Source: Cycas panzhihuaensis
Taxonomy: Eukaryota > Cycadophyta
Assembly: GCA_023213395.1 (NCBI GenBank)
Contig: CM041465.1
Location: forward strand, 199,523,741-199,587,740
DNA: 64,000 bases
Direction: 5' to 3'
Shown here: piece after piece, positions 22,375 to 33,290 of the stretch
Layout: every line of letters begins with the position of its first letter
Position numbering within the stretch: position 1 is the stretch's first letter
Notes under the pieces: model-generated
What the model was told of the DNA's origin: nothing
Seen by the model: the letters and a program-made list of their open reading frames with translations, nothing else
Databases searched by the model: none
Translations under genes and position numbers: made by a program

Positions 22375-25300
22375 TAGGTGATTACTGATCTATGAAGATT
22401 TGTGCAGATCTACGCAGGATTTTCAGTAGCAAGTTATATACATTTAAGTTTTATTCTTATATTTAAGTTATTTTTTCTTTAGATCTATAGATTTGTCATA
22501 TATTTTGACATTTTACAAGTTTTTTTGTCTACTTATTTGATATTTTTAACAGTTTTACAAAAGAGCATCAGCTACATACAAAAGTTATCAAGTTTTCTTC
22601 AAAGATCTATAATTTGTTACTTCAGATCTACAACATTTACATAATATTTTTGCAGATCTACTGGGTCTCACTTCAGATCTGCGTTTTTTTATCATTTGGT
22701 GATATTTTCTACAAGTTTTTCAACAGATTTATTATATTTGTCAATAGATTCACTCATTATTAAGTTGTTTTTATGATATAACGAGTATATTCAGTGTTAT
22801 TTCACAAGATTTATGCAGATTCATAAAAGTATTTTTGCAGCTATAAGCTATATTTCAATCTACAAAAGATAGCAGTTGCATATCTGTAATTTTTAGGGCA
22901 TTTTCAGCCATCTGAAGCTTTTCAAGCTTGTTTTTTCAGCTGTAAATCAATTGTTTATCAGATCTACAGTATTTGAGGCATATTTAGCCTTTTGAAGAGG
23001 ACATACACAAGATCAAGAGAGCTACAACAGTGTATTCTAGGTTCTTTTGTTCCATTTTTAAATTTACACACATTTTATATATCTGCTCAATATATTCCTT
23101 TGAAAATTTTTAAATACAAATATATAAGCGTTTTTTATGATATATTATCTTCAAAATATTTAAAAAATTTATTAATATTGTGACTCGGTTATATGATGAT
23201 ATTGCTCCATTAAGTTGTTTTACTATTATTATTTAAAGAATTTTTTTAATAAAATCTCTATGCGTATACAAATAATTACCTTTTTCCAATTGATTTTAGA
23301 ATAGATTCATCCATATTCATACTCAAAACAAATTAAAGAATTTGCTGAAATTATAAGTGAGTATAATCTTCATCTTTTTGTAAGAATACCACATAGAATC
23401 TTCCCAGTGATTGGGTGGGTTACTCAGATAAAACCCTCTATCATACAGATTCTTTGTCATCCATTGAATCTACCTTGTATGTACTTATTTCTGAAGCACT
23501 TGGCTACGTTATTCAAACAAAGTTGAACTTCGAAAGATTAAGAAAACCCAGTCGTTCTTCTATCTTCCATTGGTGGTTGTGTGGTCACAGGCTGCCACTG
23601 TGAGCACCATATTCTCCCATTCTTTCTGCCTTCATTCACCCTTGGAATACGAAAGGGAAGCTTCCTCCCTCGGTTAGGATTTGCACAGTACCTCAATAGG
23701 AGTTGACACCTTCTTCTCACTTATCTTGTCATACTTATGCTTTTTGGTCCCAGCTGTGAAAGCTTCTTTCTAAGGTTAACATCCTCATCCTATAAGAGTT
23801 TGAGAGCGTAGCATCCCTGTTTGTATTTTGTACCCATCCTTTAAACTTGTATGATCAAGTTAATTACTTTTGTCATCACTGCTTGCAAGACATTTTCCAA
23901 GAGCTGCCCACAAGCACTCTGGACATTTTGCAGCCTAAGATTGTTGTAAGACATTTTCCAGCTGTCCACAAGCACTCTGGACATAGCCCACTGCTCTACC
24001 AACTAATCCCGTCTGTGCACTTTCTCTTTGGCTTCTCTTGAATCTTGTATGCACGTGCTTTACCGTTTGTATTTATTTGGCGCGTAACTAATGCTGTACG
24101 AAGGGCTTTTGCCATTTGTGTTAGCCATCACTACTATTCTCTCGGCACTGCTATTCTCTCGCCTCTATACTCAGCGTTGCCTCATTATTCAATGGCTCAT
24201 TATTTGGCGCACAATACCTCTCATTATTATTTGGCAACTTCAATGCCCGCAGCTAAGGCTACGTTAGGCTCGCCTTCATTATTTGCCCTCTATGCCTCGC
24301 CCATTAATCGAGGCTCGGCGTGCCTTGCGTTATTGAAACACCTTCACTTCATTGCTGCTGTTTGATTCGACTCGCACAGGTCGCCTCCCCTCCCTATGCG
24401 GCTCCTGAGAATTGTCGTCTGCGTTCAGTATGGCTATATGTGTCTAATTAACTAAGGCTTAACTATCTGCTGTTTTGTGTTCATTGACTTTCATCTGTTT
24501 GCTGCGTCCTTTTTTGGTAATAACAGCGTCTCAACATAACTGCTGCGTCCTTCTTCGGTTTCTGCCGTTAATAATAGCATCTTCGCGTTTATCCTTTTGA
24601 CTCAGCATCTCAGTGTTCAACCTTTTAACTCGGTACATTGATAATAGCGCCCTCAGCTCGGCAGTGAATATGTATTTTTTATTATAACGCACCTGACATT
24701 TTCAGCCGTTCAGCCCTTTACAAGCTCATCATTATAAATTGCGCGTTCAGCTATTTATAATTCATTTAACATCAGCCGTTCAGCCGTTTACAACCTTGTC
24801 ATTATAAATTGTGCGTTCGGCCATTTATAATTTATTATAATTCTGATTGCGTTTGCCAACGACATAGTTTTTGGTGTTTTTTATATAGTTTTTATAAAGT
24901 TTTAAAAAAAATTACAATTTATTGTATACTTTTTTAAATTCAGGGTTTAAAGGGTTAAAGCTCTCGACCCCAGTCTTATCTTATCACCACGTGATCATTA
25001 GTCACTTTTAAGAGGTTTTTCATTTTTATATTAACATTTTTTTAATTTTTTTAATTTTTATTTTTTTAATAGGGTTATTGGTGTTTTTTTGCCATAACTC
25101 TCTGCTAGAGCATCCGTTTTAGATGAAACCTATTTTAATAGATCATAAATTTTCTGTACACCAATTTCGATTGGTTATATGACTAATTTGGTGCCAATTT
25201 GACCCTGTTTTGGCCATTTTAATATTAGACTTTTAAAATTTTAGCATTTTTTGTACTTTTAACAAAATCGTTTTTAGAACTGGCTGTCATTTATTACTGG

Positions 25301-26314
25301 TAAACTGGTTTTTGCTCAAATTTCCTCTATAACGATCTACATTCTATAGCTTCAATACCCACTTCTTACTTCAATTTTTTGAATTCATCTTCATTAGTAT
25401 TTTAATCGTTGAAATTAGGAATTTAGTTATTTTTTGCTTGTTTCTTAACATTCTACATAAAGACACCTATTACCTTTTTCACTATAACTTTTTTATTTTA
25501 TATCAGATTTTAATTCCGTTAACCTCGTTGGGAAGCTGACTCATTTCTCTTTATTTTGACATATTTTTTTTAAATATATATTGACATATTTTTCTTGAAT
25601 TTTAAATCAGTCAAAGTTGAGGTACCTTATTACCCCAAATCTGTTGTTTTTACACTATTTTTTCAAAAATTTTCAATTGAAAGTACATTGAACAATCTCA
25701 TAAACAATATTTGATCTATTTTCCAACATTTTCTAAAAGTTAATTAGTAATTTTATGCAATTTTGACTACCCTGCTCCTGTTAGGCCCCATAAGGAGGTC
25801 TATACGTTTGCATCATTCAAATCATGATTTATTGGTACCCGTTTTTAAAACCATTAGTTTCATTGGATTCACACCTTATTAATCTACATATTGGTAAAAT
25901 TTTAAGTTATTCTGACATTATTCAGTATAGTTTTCAAGCTGTTAAAGTTGAGCATACAAGTATATCCTAATAAGCTTATCATTTTTCAAAACTTTTAAGA
26001 AAAATCTAGTTTATATCTCATTGTTTACTCAAGATTTCTACTTGATCTTTTTATAAGCATTTTAAGTTGTTTTGGACCAGAAATTGTTCATAAGGCAATA
26101 TATATATATTTCTCAAAGAAAAGTTATTTTTATACAAAAAGGGAAAGTTTTTTTATTGAAGATTTACATTTACTCATTTGAGAAATTGGTATTTTTGAAA
26201 ACTCTTTATATTTCATTCTCAAAAGTTTATTTCAATTTTGCATAAGTGAAAAGGATTTTTTAAGTTTACTTTCAAACGCATCATTATTTTCTTATTGATT
26301 ATATTGTTTTTAAA
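22375..26314 (+). other. TR-GAG-2 untranslated leader
   Basis: About 3.9 kb without a believable gene. From 23540 to 24880 base composition becomes markedly GC-richer than the flanks and short tandem duplications appear. One is about 61 bp at 23889-24000 (words GACATTTTCCA and ACAAGCACTCTGGACAT twice); another is about 70 bp at 24702-24838 (CAGCCGTTCAGCC and ATTATAAATTG twice). From about 24950 it is AT-rich and matches the TR-GAG-1 leader. Such long leaders are common in non-autonomous LTR elements, where they hold packaging and dimerisation signals; that role here is inference. Confidence 0.7.
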
Positions 26315-27097
26315 ATGGCACAATTTTCCATTTTTGATGGCCATAACTTTTCACTATGGTATGACACGATGCAAACTTACTTTATTAAACATGATCTTTT
26401 AAAGTATTTATAACATGAATGTGACCTTAGCATTAAAGAAAATTTTAGAAAAGATAATAAAGTTTTAAGTTTATTATTTTGCACTATGACTGATGATGTT
26501 TTTTCACTGGTTTCTGAATTAACAACATCTAAGTCTGTTTGGGATTTATTGATTTCCATTTATGGGGGGGATACTCCCAATGTATTTGATGAAATTTTTG
26601 ATGAGCATGTGAGACAGGTAATAGAACAGATAGATAATGACGACAACAACCATGAGGATTCAGGTCAAATGCAGGACCACCTTGTTGTACAAGGATTTGA
26701 TCCTCCATTTGATGGGGAGCATGAAGATGAATTTTATGATATAATGAAGAATGAATTTGATGATATGACAAAGAATGAACCTGATGATATAACAGCTGTT
26801 CAAAGCATAAAGATTACAAAAGTTCAAGTTCAAAGCCTTCTTAATGTTCCAGTTGACAAAGTCCAAATTACAGCTATTCATCTACATTTACATCAAGTTT
26901 CATCTACTTATAGTTTTCCTATATCATTCTATGATAAAGAGACATATGTGACTATAAGGGTGAGAAGAGTTGATAAAGATCAAGATCAGAATTTCAAAGT
27001 TTTTTTCAAGTACAAGTTTCACAAGTTCAAGGAAAAGATACAAGTGTTCGTGCTGACATTAAGGGGGAGAATGTTGGGGTGTAATATCATCACTTAA
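26315..27097 (+). pseudogene. gag: TR-GAG-2 gag-like frame, one internal stop
   Basis: A frame of 261 codons including its final stop, from ATG 26315 (M-A-Q-F-S-I-F-D-G-H-N-F). A single TAA at 26411-26413 interrupts it; the next in-frame ATG is at 26486. N-terminal part: F-D-G-H-N-F-S-L-W and later T-T-S-K-S-V-W-D-L-L-I-S-I-Y, as in copia-type UBN2 capsid proteins. C-terminal part: acidic (D-D-N-N-H-E-D), then a segment ending R-V-R-R-V-D-K-D-Q-D-Q. No zinc knuckle, protease or polymerase is seen. The frame runs through the PPT at 27061-27071 and 26 bases into the 3' LTR. It is the best-preserved gag of the family. Confidence 0.85.
27061..27071 (+). promoter_or_regulatory. TR-GAG-2 polypurine tract
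   Basis: AAGGGGGAGAA immediately before the 3' LTR at 27072. It overlaps the end of the gag-like frame. Confidence 0.93.
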
Positions 27098-27562
27098 CTC
27101 CCTCTTACCTACCAGGCTTGTGCACCTTAATTTAGACATGTGATACTCAACATGTCAAGGTAAGTTAATGTTAAGTTGAGTTAGTTACATTTGAGTTAAG
27201 TGAATATTATTTTATTATTAATTTAAATTCAGGGGTTGAGGAGTTTCCCTCCTCCCCCAAAACTATTTATATTATGAGGTGTATAACCCTAGTGTCTTTA
27301 GATACCGCCTACCTTTGAGGAGATTTATAATGCTTATTTCTACTACAATGGATTGAACAACAAAGCTTTCATGTATTTATGCTATTGTGATTATGATACA
27401 TTGATGTATTGATGCAATATTGGTTTATGGTTATTTGATATATGTTCCACCTTGTTCTCTTGCTATTATTGTTCTTTCATTTGGTATCAGAGCATAGTTT
27501 GGCTACAGTATATTTTTCATCATTTAGTATCAGAGATGAGTTTGGCTCTATATTTTCCTTCA
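27072..27562 (+). mobile_element. TR-GAG-2 3' LTR containing two internal PBS-like sites
   Basis: 491 bp. It carries copies of the same two PBS-like sites, at 27482 and 27525 (43 apart, as in the 5' LTR), and ends CCTTCA. It is followed directly by the AGGCT duplication at 27563-27567. Confidence 0.95.
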
Positions 27563-27859
27563 AGGCTAACAAAGAGTTAGTTGATAATTTAGTATAACTA
27601 GATGTATTTTTTCATGTACATGTAAAGACCAAATATATGATATAGATGTATCTTTATAGCATGAGATTTTCTTATATCTTTCTTATTGTAATGACTTAAT
27701 GCTATAATTTTGTAACAACCACTTGATTGTACTATTTGAGATTACATCTAGTTGTGAGAGGACCAAACACAGTGCCCTTTTAAATAAATAGTTTTGGTTT
27801 ATATTCCCATATTGATGCATATCTCTTAATTACTATGCTTGTTCTATTGACATGGATGA
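27563..27859. other. short unassigned flank
   Basis: This starts with the AGGCT duplication. The next 290 bases are AT-rich. They may be the decayed 3' part of gypsy B pol or more of the plus-strand relic; I could not decide. Confidence 0.4.
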
Positions 27860-28500
27860 TCAGTAATTATATGGATAGGTAGTGCAACAGATAGTATTCT
27901 ATAGTTTTCCTCCCAAAATAGTATTTTGACTTTTTTACAAAAAATTAGTTATCCAAAAAAACTTACAATGTTAGTTGAATATATACTAAATTCTCTTATC
28001 ATGTTTTATTGTAGATAAGAATATTATCAAAGAAGATAATGATAATCTTGCTTAAAAAGGCTACAAATATGTGATTCATTTTTACTTATAATATTTTTAG
28101 GGTATTTATTAATCCAAATAGCATCATTTTAAATTTGTATAGCCTTTGGTATATTCAGAAAGCTAGTTTCTTTATATGTTATGGTCTAATTAGTATTTGG
28201 TAGTATCCTAAGCATAGATTGATCTTAGTAAAATACCTTACTCTATGTATCTCATTTGTAATATCATCCATATGTGGAATAGGGTATTTATTTTTTAATA
28301 TTATCTTGTTTAGGATTTTGTAATCAATAAACATTAAGAAAGGTCCACCTCTCTTTCTACTTAAGATAATCAGGGCTACGTAAGGGTCTTTGCTTCATAC
28401 AATGACACCAAAATCTAGTAGCTCTTGTGTAAGTCTCTCTATTTCTATCTTCTATTTATGTTCATATCAATATAGGTGAATAATAGTAGGCCTCTTCTAT
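27860..28500 (-). pseudogene. pol: gypsy B: reverse transcriptase relic
   Basis: The minus strand reads a Ty3/gypsy reverse transcriptase: G-P-F-L-M-F-I-D-Y-K-I-L-N-K, K-N-K-Y-P-I-P-H-M-D-D-I, Y-F-T-K-I-N-L-C-L-G-Y, M-L-F-G-L-I-N-T, and the active-site region I-I-F-F-D-N-I-L-I-Y-N-K-T. The family has F-x-D-D-I-L, so the second aspartate reads asparagine (a G-to-A change). Several stops and one frame change are present. RNase H and integrase should follow to the left but are not recognisable. Confidence 0.82.
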
Positions 28501-28612
28501 GGTTATAGTTTAATAATATACTCCAGGTTTTGACTAGGAGGTAAAGTTCTTGGCAGTTCTTGGAAAACATCTTGATAGTAACTTATAAGCTTATCTATTT
28601 TATCCTTTTTCT

Positions 28613-28987
28613 CTAGTGGTAATTTATCTTTGGATTACTCTCCTTTCTAGAAAATAAGACTGCAGTGAATCTAACATGTCTTTTATGTAATGTTTTTTCC
28701 ATTTTCTCTATAGATATGATCGTCAACTTTGGGGTATTGATTCCATTTAGTTCATATTTTCTTCCATCTAATTTAAAACTGATGAAATTGTTATCATAAT
28801 TTAGGGTATAAGTCCCTAACGTCCTTAACCATTTGACTCCTAAAACCACATGAAAGGCTTCCATATTAAATGTATAATAGTATGTTAAGAACTTATAATT
28901 CCTAATATGTAGTCATTGGTGTTTGACTTTACCTTAACATGATAAGACTTGATTTCTTGAAAGTGAGATATGGAATTCTTTTCTTTT
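28613..28987 (-). pseudogene. pol: gypsy B: protease C-terminal half
   Basis: The minus strand encodes M-E-A-F-H-V-V-L-G-V-K-W-L-R-T-L-G, the conserved protease C-terminus of gypsy elements (usually D-x-V-L-G-x-Q-W-L-x-T-L-G). The N-terminal half with the catalytic region lies at 33291-33420, on the other side of TR-GAG-3. The two parts were contiguous before that insertion. Confidence 0.82.
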
Positions 28988-29312
28988 TGTTGGGGTTAAT
29001 GTTCCTCATCCCATTCCCACCTTAGATACATGTGAATGTACACATGTTAATGGTAAGTTTAATTGTCTATTAAGTTATGTATTATTTTATATTTGTTTAA
29101 ATTTTAGAGGTTGAGGAGGTTTCTCTCCTCCCTCACACTATATATTCTACAGGGTGCATAACCTTGTTGTCTTTTGACACTACCTTTTAAAAGATATTTG
29201 ATGTACACTCTCAATACAATGGCTTGAATAAGATGTACTTTGGCTCATGTTTTGTAATATAGATTAACTTATGCTTATTTGCTCTACTCTACACTCTATT
29301 TATTTTATAGCA
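28988..29312 (+). mobile_element. TR-GAG-3 left LTR, inverted
   Basis: 325 bp, starting TGTTGGGG and ending TTATAGCA when read on the plus strand. It aligns end to end with the reverse complement of 32966-33290. A normal 3' LTR at this place would read the other way. Confidence 0.88.
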
Positions 29313-29330
29313 TCGTTACTCCTCCTTAAT
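29313..29330 (-). promoter_or_regulatory. TR-GAG-3 polypurine tract
   Basis: The minus strand reads ATTAAGGAGGAGTAACGA just before the left LTR. The first part equals the family PPT. The last few bases differ from relatives, as if the junction had been altered. Confidence 0.75.
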
Positions 29331-29399
29331 ATTCATTACGATCATCCTTTATTTCTCCTTGAACTTATGGTACCTGTACTTGAAAAAAACTTTGAATAC

Positions 29400-30032
29400 T
29401 CATCCTTTAGCTTGATAGTCAGTATCCTTGATGTAGTCAATAACAACTTGCCTTATCACCCTTTCAAAAAAGTATGTTTCTTTAATATTATGTAGTGTGA
29501 ATAGCTTCCAAGTAGGTGTAGTAGGGGTAACTTGATTTGAATGAATGGAAATGACTTTGTCTTGATCTTTGTCCTTCACTTTAGTTGAGTCCATGATACA
29601 TATCATCATACCAAATATGACATTGGAGTCATTATTTTTATTAAAATCTATACTAGTATAAGTAATATTAGTCTTTTCATTAGAATATACTTGCTTTAAT
29701 ATTTACCTTACAAGAAAAATATCATCAATATAATTAGTAATATTAAAATCTAAGGGATCTATCTTATAAATCAATTCTAAAGTATTGCACACAGATTTGG
29801 ATATGGTTATTTAAGAAACACTAGAAAATACATTATCACTGATGCTACAAAATAAAAGAGTTATGGTTTCATTGTCCTTTTTTAAATCTTCTTTATTATT
29901 CAGTTCATATCCATTTTTTATATATTTTCAAAGGTCATTTGAGATAAGGTGTGCTTTCATTATGGTCCTCCAAAGATGAAAGTCATTTTTGTCAAATATA
30001 GGAAAACTAATGTCACTTAAATCCATTACCAT
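29400..30032 (-). pseudogene. gag: TR-GAG-3 gag-like relic
   Basis: The minus strand starts at ATG 30032 and reads I-S-F-P-I-F-D-K-N-D-F-H-L-W, then a middle piece with S-I-S-D-N-V-F-S-S-V-S and a C-terminal piece with K-D-K-D-Q-D-K-V-I-S-I-H. This is the same order as in TR-GAG-1 and TR-GAG-2. Stops interrupt it. Orientation agrees with the right LTR and disagrees with the left LTR. Confidence 0.75.
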
Positions 30033-32951
30033 CATATAAAAACTTTAGTATATGATCAAAAATATGGTTTTTAATGAATAAATAAGAGGAGTAATCCTCA
30101 AATAAAAATATGATATATAACTCTATATTAAGTCATAATGAGTACCAGTAAAAAGGGATCAAGATACTCTTCTTCCTTTAATAAACCAAGAAACAAATGC
30201 TAGTATGTAATCTAATGCTTTCAAATTGAGATACTCTTGTAAGAATAAACTAAGAGAATGTATACACTTATCTAAAGTGATGTACTATACAATGGAATCC
30301 TTAGTCTTTTGGAATGTATAAATGAAGCTTGTAACTATGCTTTTGCAAATTTCAAAATGAAAAAGAATAAATCTTTTGATAAAAATAAAGTAACTTCTTG
30401 ACTAATATGCCACTTAATATTACAAGATAATGATATTAGAATTTAAATGCCAAAGAGTTCTTTTTTAAGAACAAAAACAACTAGATGAAACTTGTAATTT
30501 TGAGAAGAATCTATGCGTAAAATAATCAGATGTACTAAGAAATAATTTATACTTGATTGATAATGTAAAGAATAAAATAAAATCAAGGTAGATAGTACCC
30601 ATTTGATGTATTACTGCACTTAGGCTTCTTGAAGCTTAAAGAGCTAAAACTGGTGTCAGTTGACTACAAACAACTTATAATCTATATGAAAAGTCAACAA
30701 ATAAATCCAAGAAACTGATTGCAGCAGACTATACTTAAATAGGATTAATTAAAATGAAAAAATACTAAAAAATATTACTAAATGAGCCTGTTTAGGGTTG
30801 AACTAGAGCCTTAATTTGAGCAGCTTCAAAGTCCTACAAAATGATGTCAAAATAAAATGAAACTAATTCCAACATGAAGAGCTCTGAAATAACATTTTGA
30901 CGATTCTTACAGTTTTGAAATTAGACCTAAAATAATCAAGTTATTGTGAAAACCGTGAATAAACCTTTTTAAGGATAATAGAATAAGTACTTTAAAAAGT
31001 GGCCATTTTAGTTGATTAAAACTTAGCTGAAATGGACTCAAATCAGTCAAGCGATGCTACCACCATGAAGATCTCTAAAATATGATTCTAATAAGGCTAG
31101 TTTTGCTAAAATTTGACACTCCAAGAGAAAGTTAGAATAAAAAGTGTAAGAGGTCGTCTTTAAATACAAACAAAATGAAATCTTTTTAAACAAAATGAAT
31201 AAGCTCCTTTCAAACAAGGAGCACAGTCACATGGAGATCAATATGGTCACTTACTTAACTGTGAGAGGGGATCTAGACTTCAAATATTATAAAACATGGT
31301 TGGTAATCTAAAAAACCAAAAAAAATAAAAGGAATTAATATTCCTTTCATGTCCACCAAAAAGAGGTCGCATAACAGGAATATGACCAAGGGCCTAAGCA
31401 TGAAGGAGGCTAAGTCTTAAACAACTATCTAGATTCTAAAGAAAGTTTAAAATAGATTAGATTTTATTCATAAATTTATAAAACACTATAATTTCAATTA
31501 TATTCAACAAATTAATTTTCCATTAATAGTGCACAACCTATAGAAACATAAATCTAAATAAAATACAAATTTAAATAAAAAAAGATCAAATATTGATTAA
31601 ATCTTCTTGCCAATATGGTCATCAATATTATATAAAAAAAAAAAAAAATTATATGTAAAGAAAATGGAGATAAGAACATAAAGCGAACCTTGCAGTAGTT
31701 GGCAATGCACAATGGTGACATGATCAAAATGATGAACAATCAATCGATCTTAACCATGAGACATTTATAAATATCAATAATAGGTTAGTATATATATTTT
31801 CACACAAAAAATATTGAATAAATAAGAAAAAAGATTGTTATTTATAAGGAGAATAGAGGGATAGCTAGATGTATGGACAAATAAGATAAAAGAGTTTAGG
31901 ATTGCTCTCAAGTTTTAGTAGCTTCTCTCCATTAGGAATAAGTGAAGACATAATGAATTGTTTATGGAATCACATCCATTTAGATGGACTCCACCAAATT
32001 TGTTCTACAACTAGAGATGAATCTTGTATGAAGCTTTACCTTCACCCAAAAGTATTAATTAAATGTAGATCCTTCTACATCTCCCATAATGCAAATACAA
32101 GTTAGTCTATCTCTATAGAAATAGGAGAGAGTAGGCAAATGGAGAGGTGCAAATGCAATAGAACTTCACAGAGAGATTTGCTTAGAATTTTATTTATATA
32201 TAACGAAAGTGCCGTTAAGGATAATTACAAAGATTCTAGTAAGGTACAAAGATTGATATGAATGAAGGAAGGGCAAACGCCACAGACTATGCCAAATATA
32301 TATAGGGAGCATCCAAAAAAATAACTTGCAACCTTCATAACTAGATAGAGAGACATTTCAAATGAAGAGATGTTTCTAAATATTGGAGATGAATGGAGGA
32401 GCCAGAGTCACGTAGATAAGAGGATAAGAGCCAAAAAAGAAGGCCAGCATAATTACAATATGATCTTTATCACTCATAATATTTGGCTTTTATTAGAGCA
32501 GCAGTGGCAATAAATAGTGTGATTTCTACATGCGCTAGGATGATTATTGCTTAAATTAGATGCTGGTCTTTTCTCAAAGGAGGTCTTCAAAATTTAAGTT
32601 CCAATATCAAAGATCAGCTTGTCCACTAACAAAATGTAACTTCTACAACAACTACTTTATAAATAAATCGACAGATATTAAATGTAAAAAATATGGAATG
32701 TAATGGAAAGGATCTCCCTTAAAAGAAATATAAAATCATTGAATGATAAATCAAATATATTAATAATGCTTACCATTCTTTATACAAACTTGAGATGTGT
32801 GTCTTCCAAGAGCTATATCTCTTTCTGAAGGGGATGAAATTCCAAACTAATTTTTCCATTAAGCAGATGAGTCTGTTAAGAATCTAATAGGCAGTTATAT
32901 GCTACACTTTCACTAAGCATATGAGAAGTTGGAAGTTGTGCACTAGGATTG
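30033..32951 (-). other. TR-GAG-3 untranslated leader
   Basis: About 2.9 kb of AT-rich sequence with no believable gene, between the gag-like relic and the PBS. Parts near 30780-31300 resemble the leaders of the other two family members. Confidence 0.65.
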
Positions 32952-32963
32952 GCTTTGATACTA
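32952..32963 (-). promoter_or_regulatory. TR-GAG-3 primer-binding site (single)
   Basis: The minus strand reads TAGTATCAAAGC, ten of twelve positions of the initiator tRNA-Met PBS, two bases from the right LTR. Only one unit is present here, unlike the multiple units in the other two family members. Confidence 0.85.
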
Positions 32964-32965
32964 AA

Positions 32966-33290
32966 TGTTGAAAAATAAACAGAGTGTAGAGTAGAGCAGG
33001 TAAGCATAAGTAAATCCATATTATAAAATATGAGCCAAAGTACATCTTATTCAAGCCATTATATTGAGAGTATATGTTAAATATCCTTTAGAAGGTGGTA
33101 TCAAAAGACACTAGGGTTATGCATTTCATAGAATATATAGTATGAGGGAGGAGGGAAACCTCCTCAACCTATAAAATTTAAATAAACATAAAATAATGCA
33201 TAATTTAATATAAAATTAAACTTACGATTAACATGTATACATTCACATATGTCTAAGGTGGAAGTGGGGTGAGGAACATTAACTCCAACA
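32966..33290 (-). mobile_element. TR-GAG-3 right (5') LTR
   Basis: 325 bp, beginning TGTTGGAG on the minus strand and ending TTCAACA next to the PBS. Confidence 0.9.

Larger units (their letters stand above)
21871..27562 (+). mobile_element. TR-GAG-2: complete gag-only LTR element
   Basis: A 5692-bp plus-strand element with two LTRs of exactly 491 bp and a perfect AGGCT target duplication. It has PBS-like sites, a leader of about 3.9 kb, one gag-like frame, a PPT and no pol. By eye the LTRs differ at about 28 positions, nearly all transitions. It belongs to the same family as TR-GAG-1 and TR-GAG-3. The LTRs include two PBS-like sites near their 3' ends, and the duplication can only be placed if both are counted as LTR. 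The site actually used was therefore the third. Confidence 0.96.
28988..33290 (-). mobile_element. TR-GAG-3: gag-only element with one inverted LTR
   Basis: A 4.3-kb member of the gag-only family inserted in the protease of gypsy B. The body (PBS at right, gag-like relic, PPT at left) and the right LTR are in minus orientation. The left LTR, equally long at 325 bp, is in plus orientation and abuts the PPT with its U5 end. By eye the two LTRs agree at close to nine bases in ten. No clean target duplication is visible; both flanks are pyrimidine-rich (CTTTT and TTCTT). Confidence 0.85.

Noticed and set aside
26529-26881. Two minus-strand frames in TR-GAG-2
   Set aside because: They are antisense to the gag-like frame, which has motif support and homologues in two neighbouring elements.
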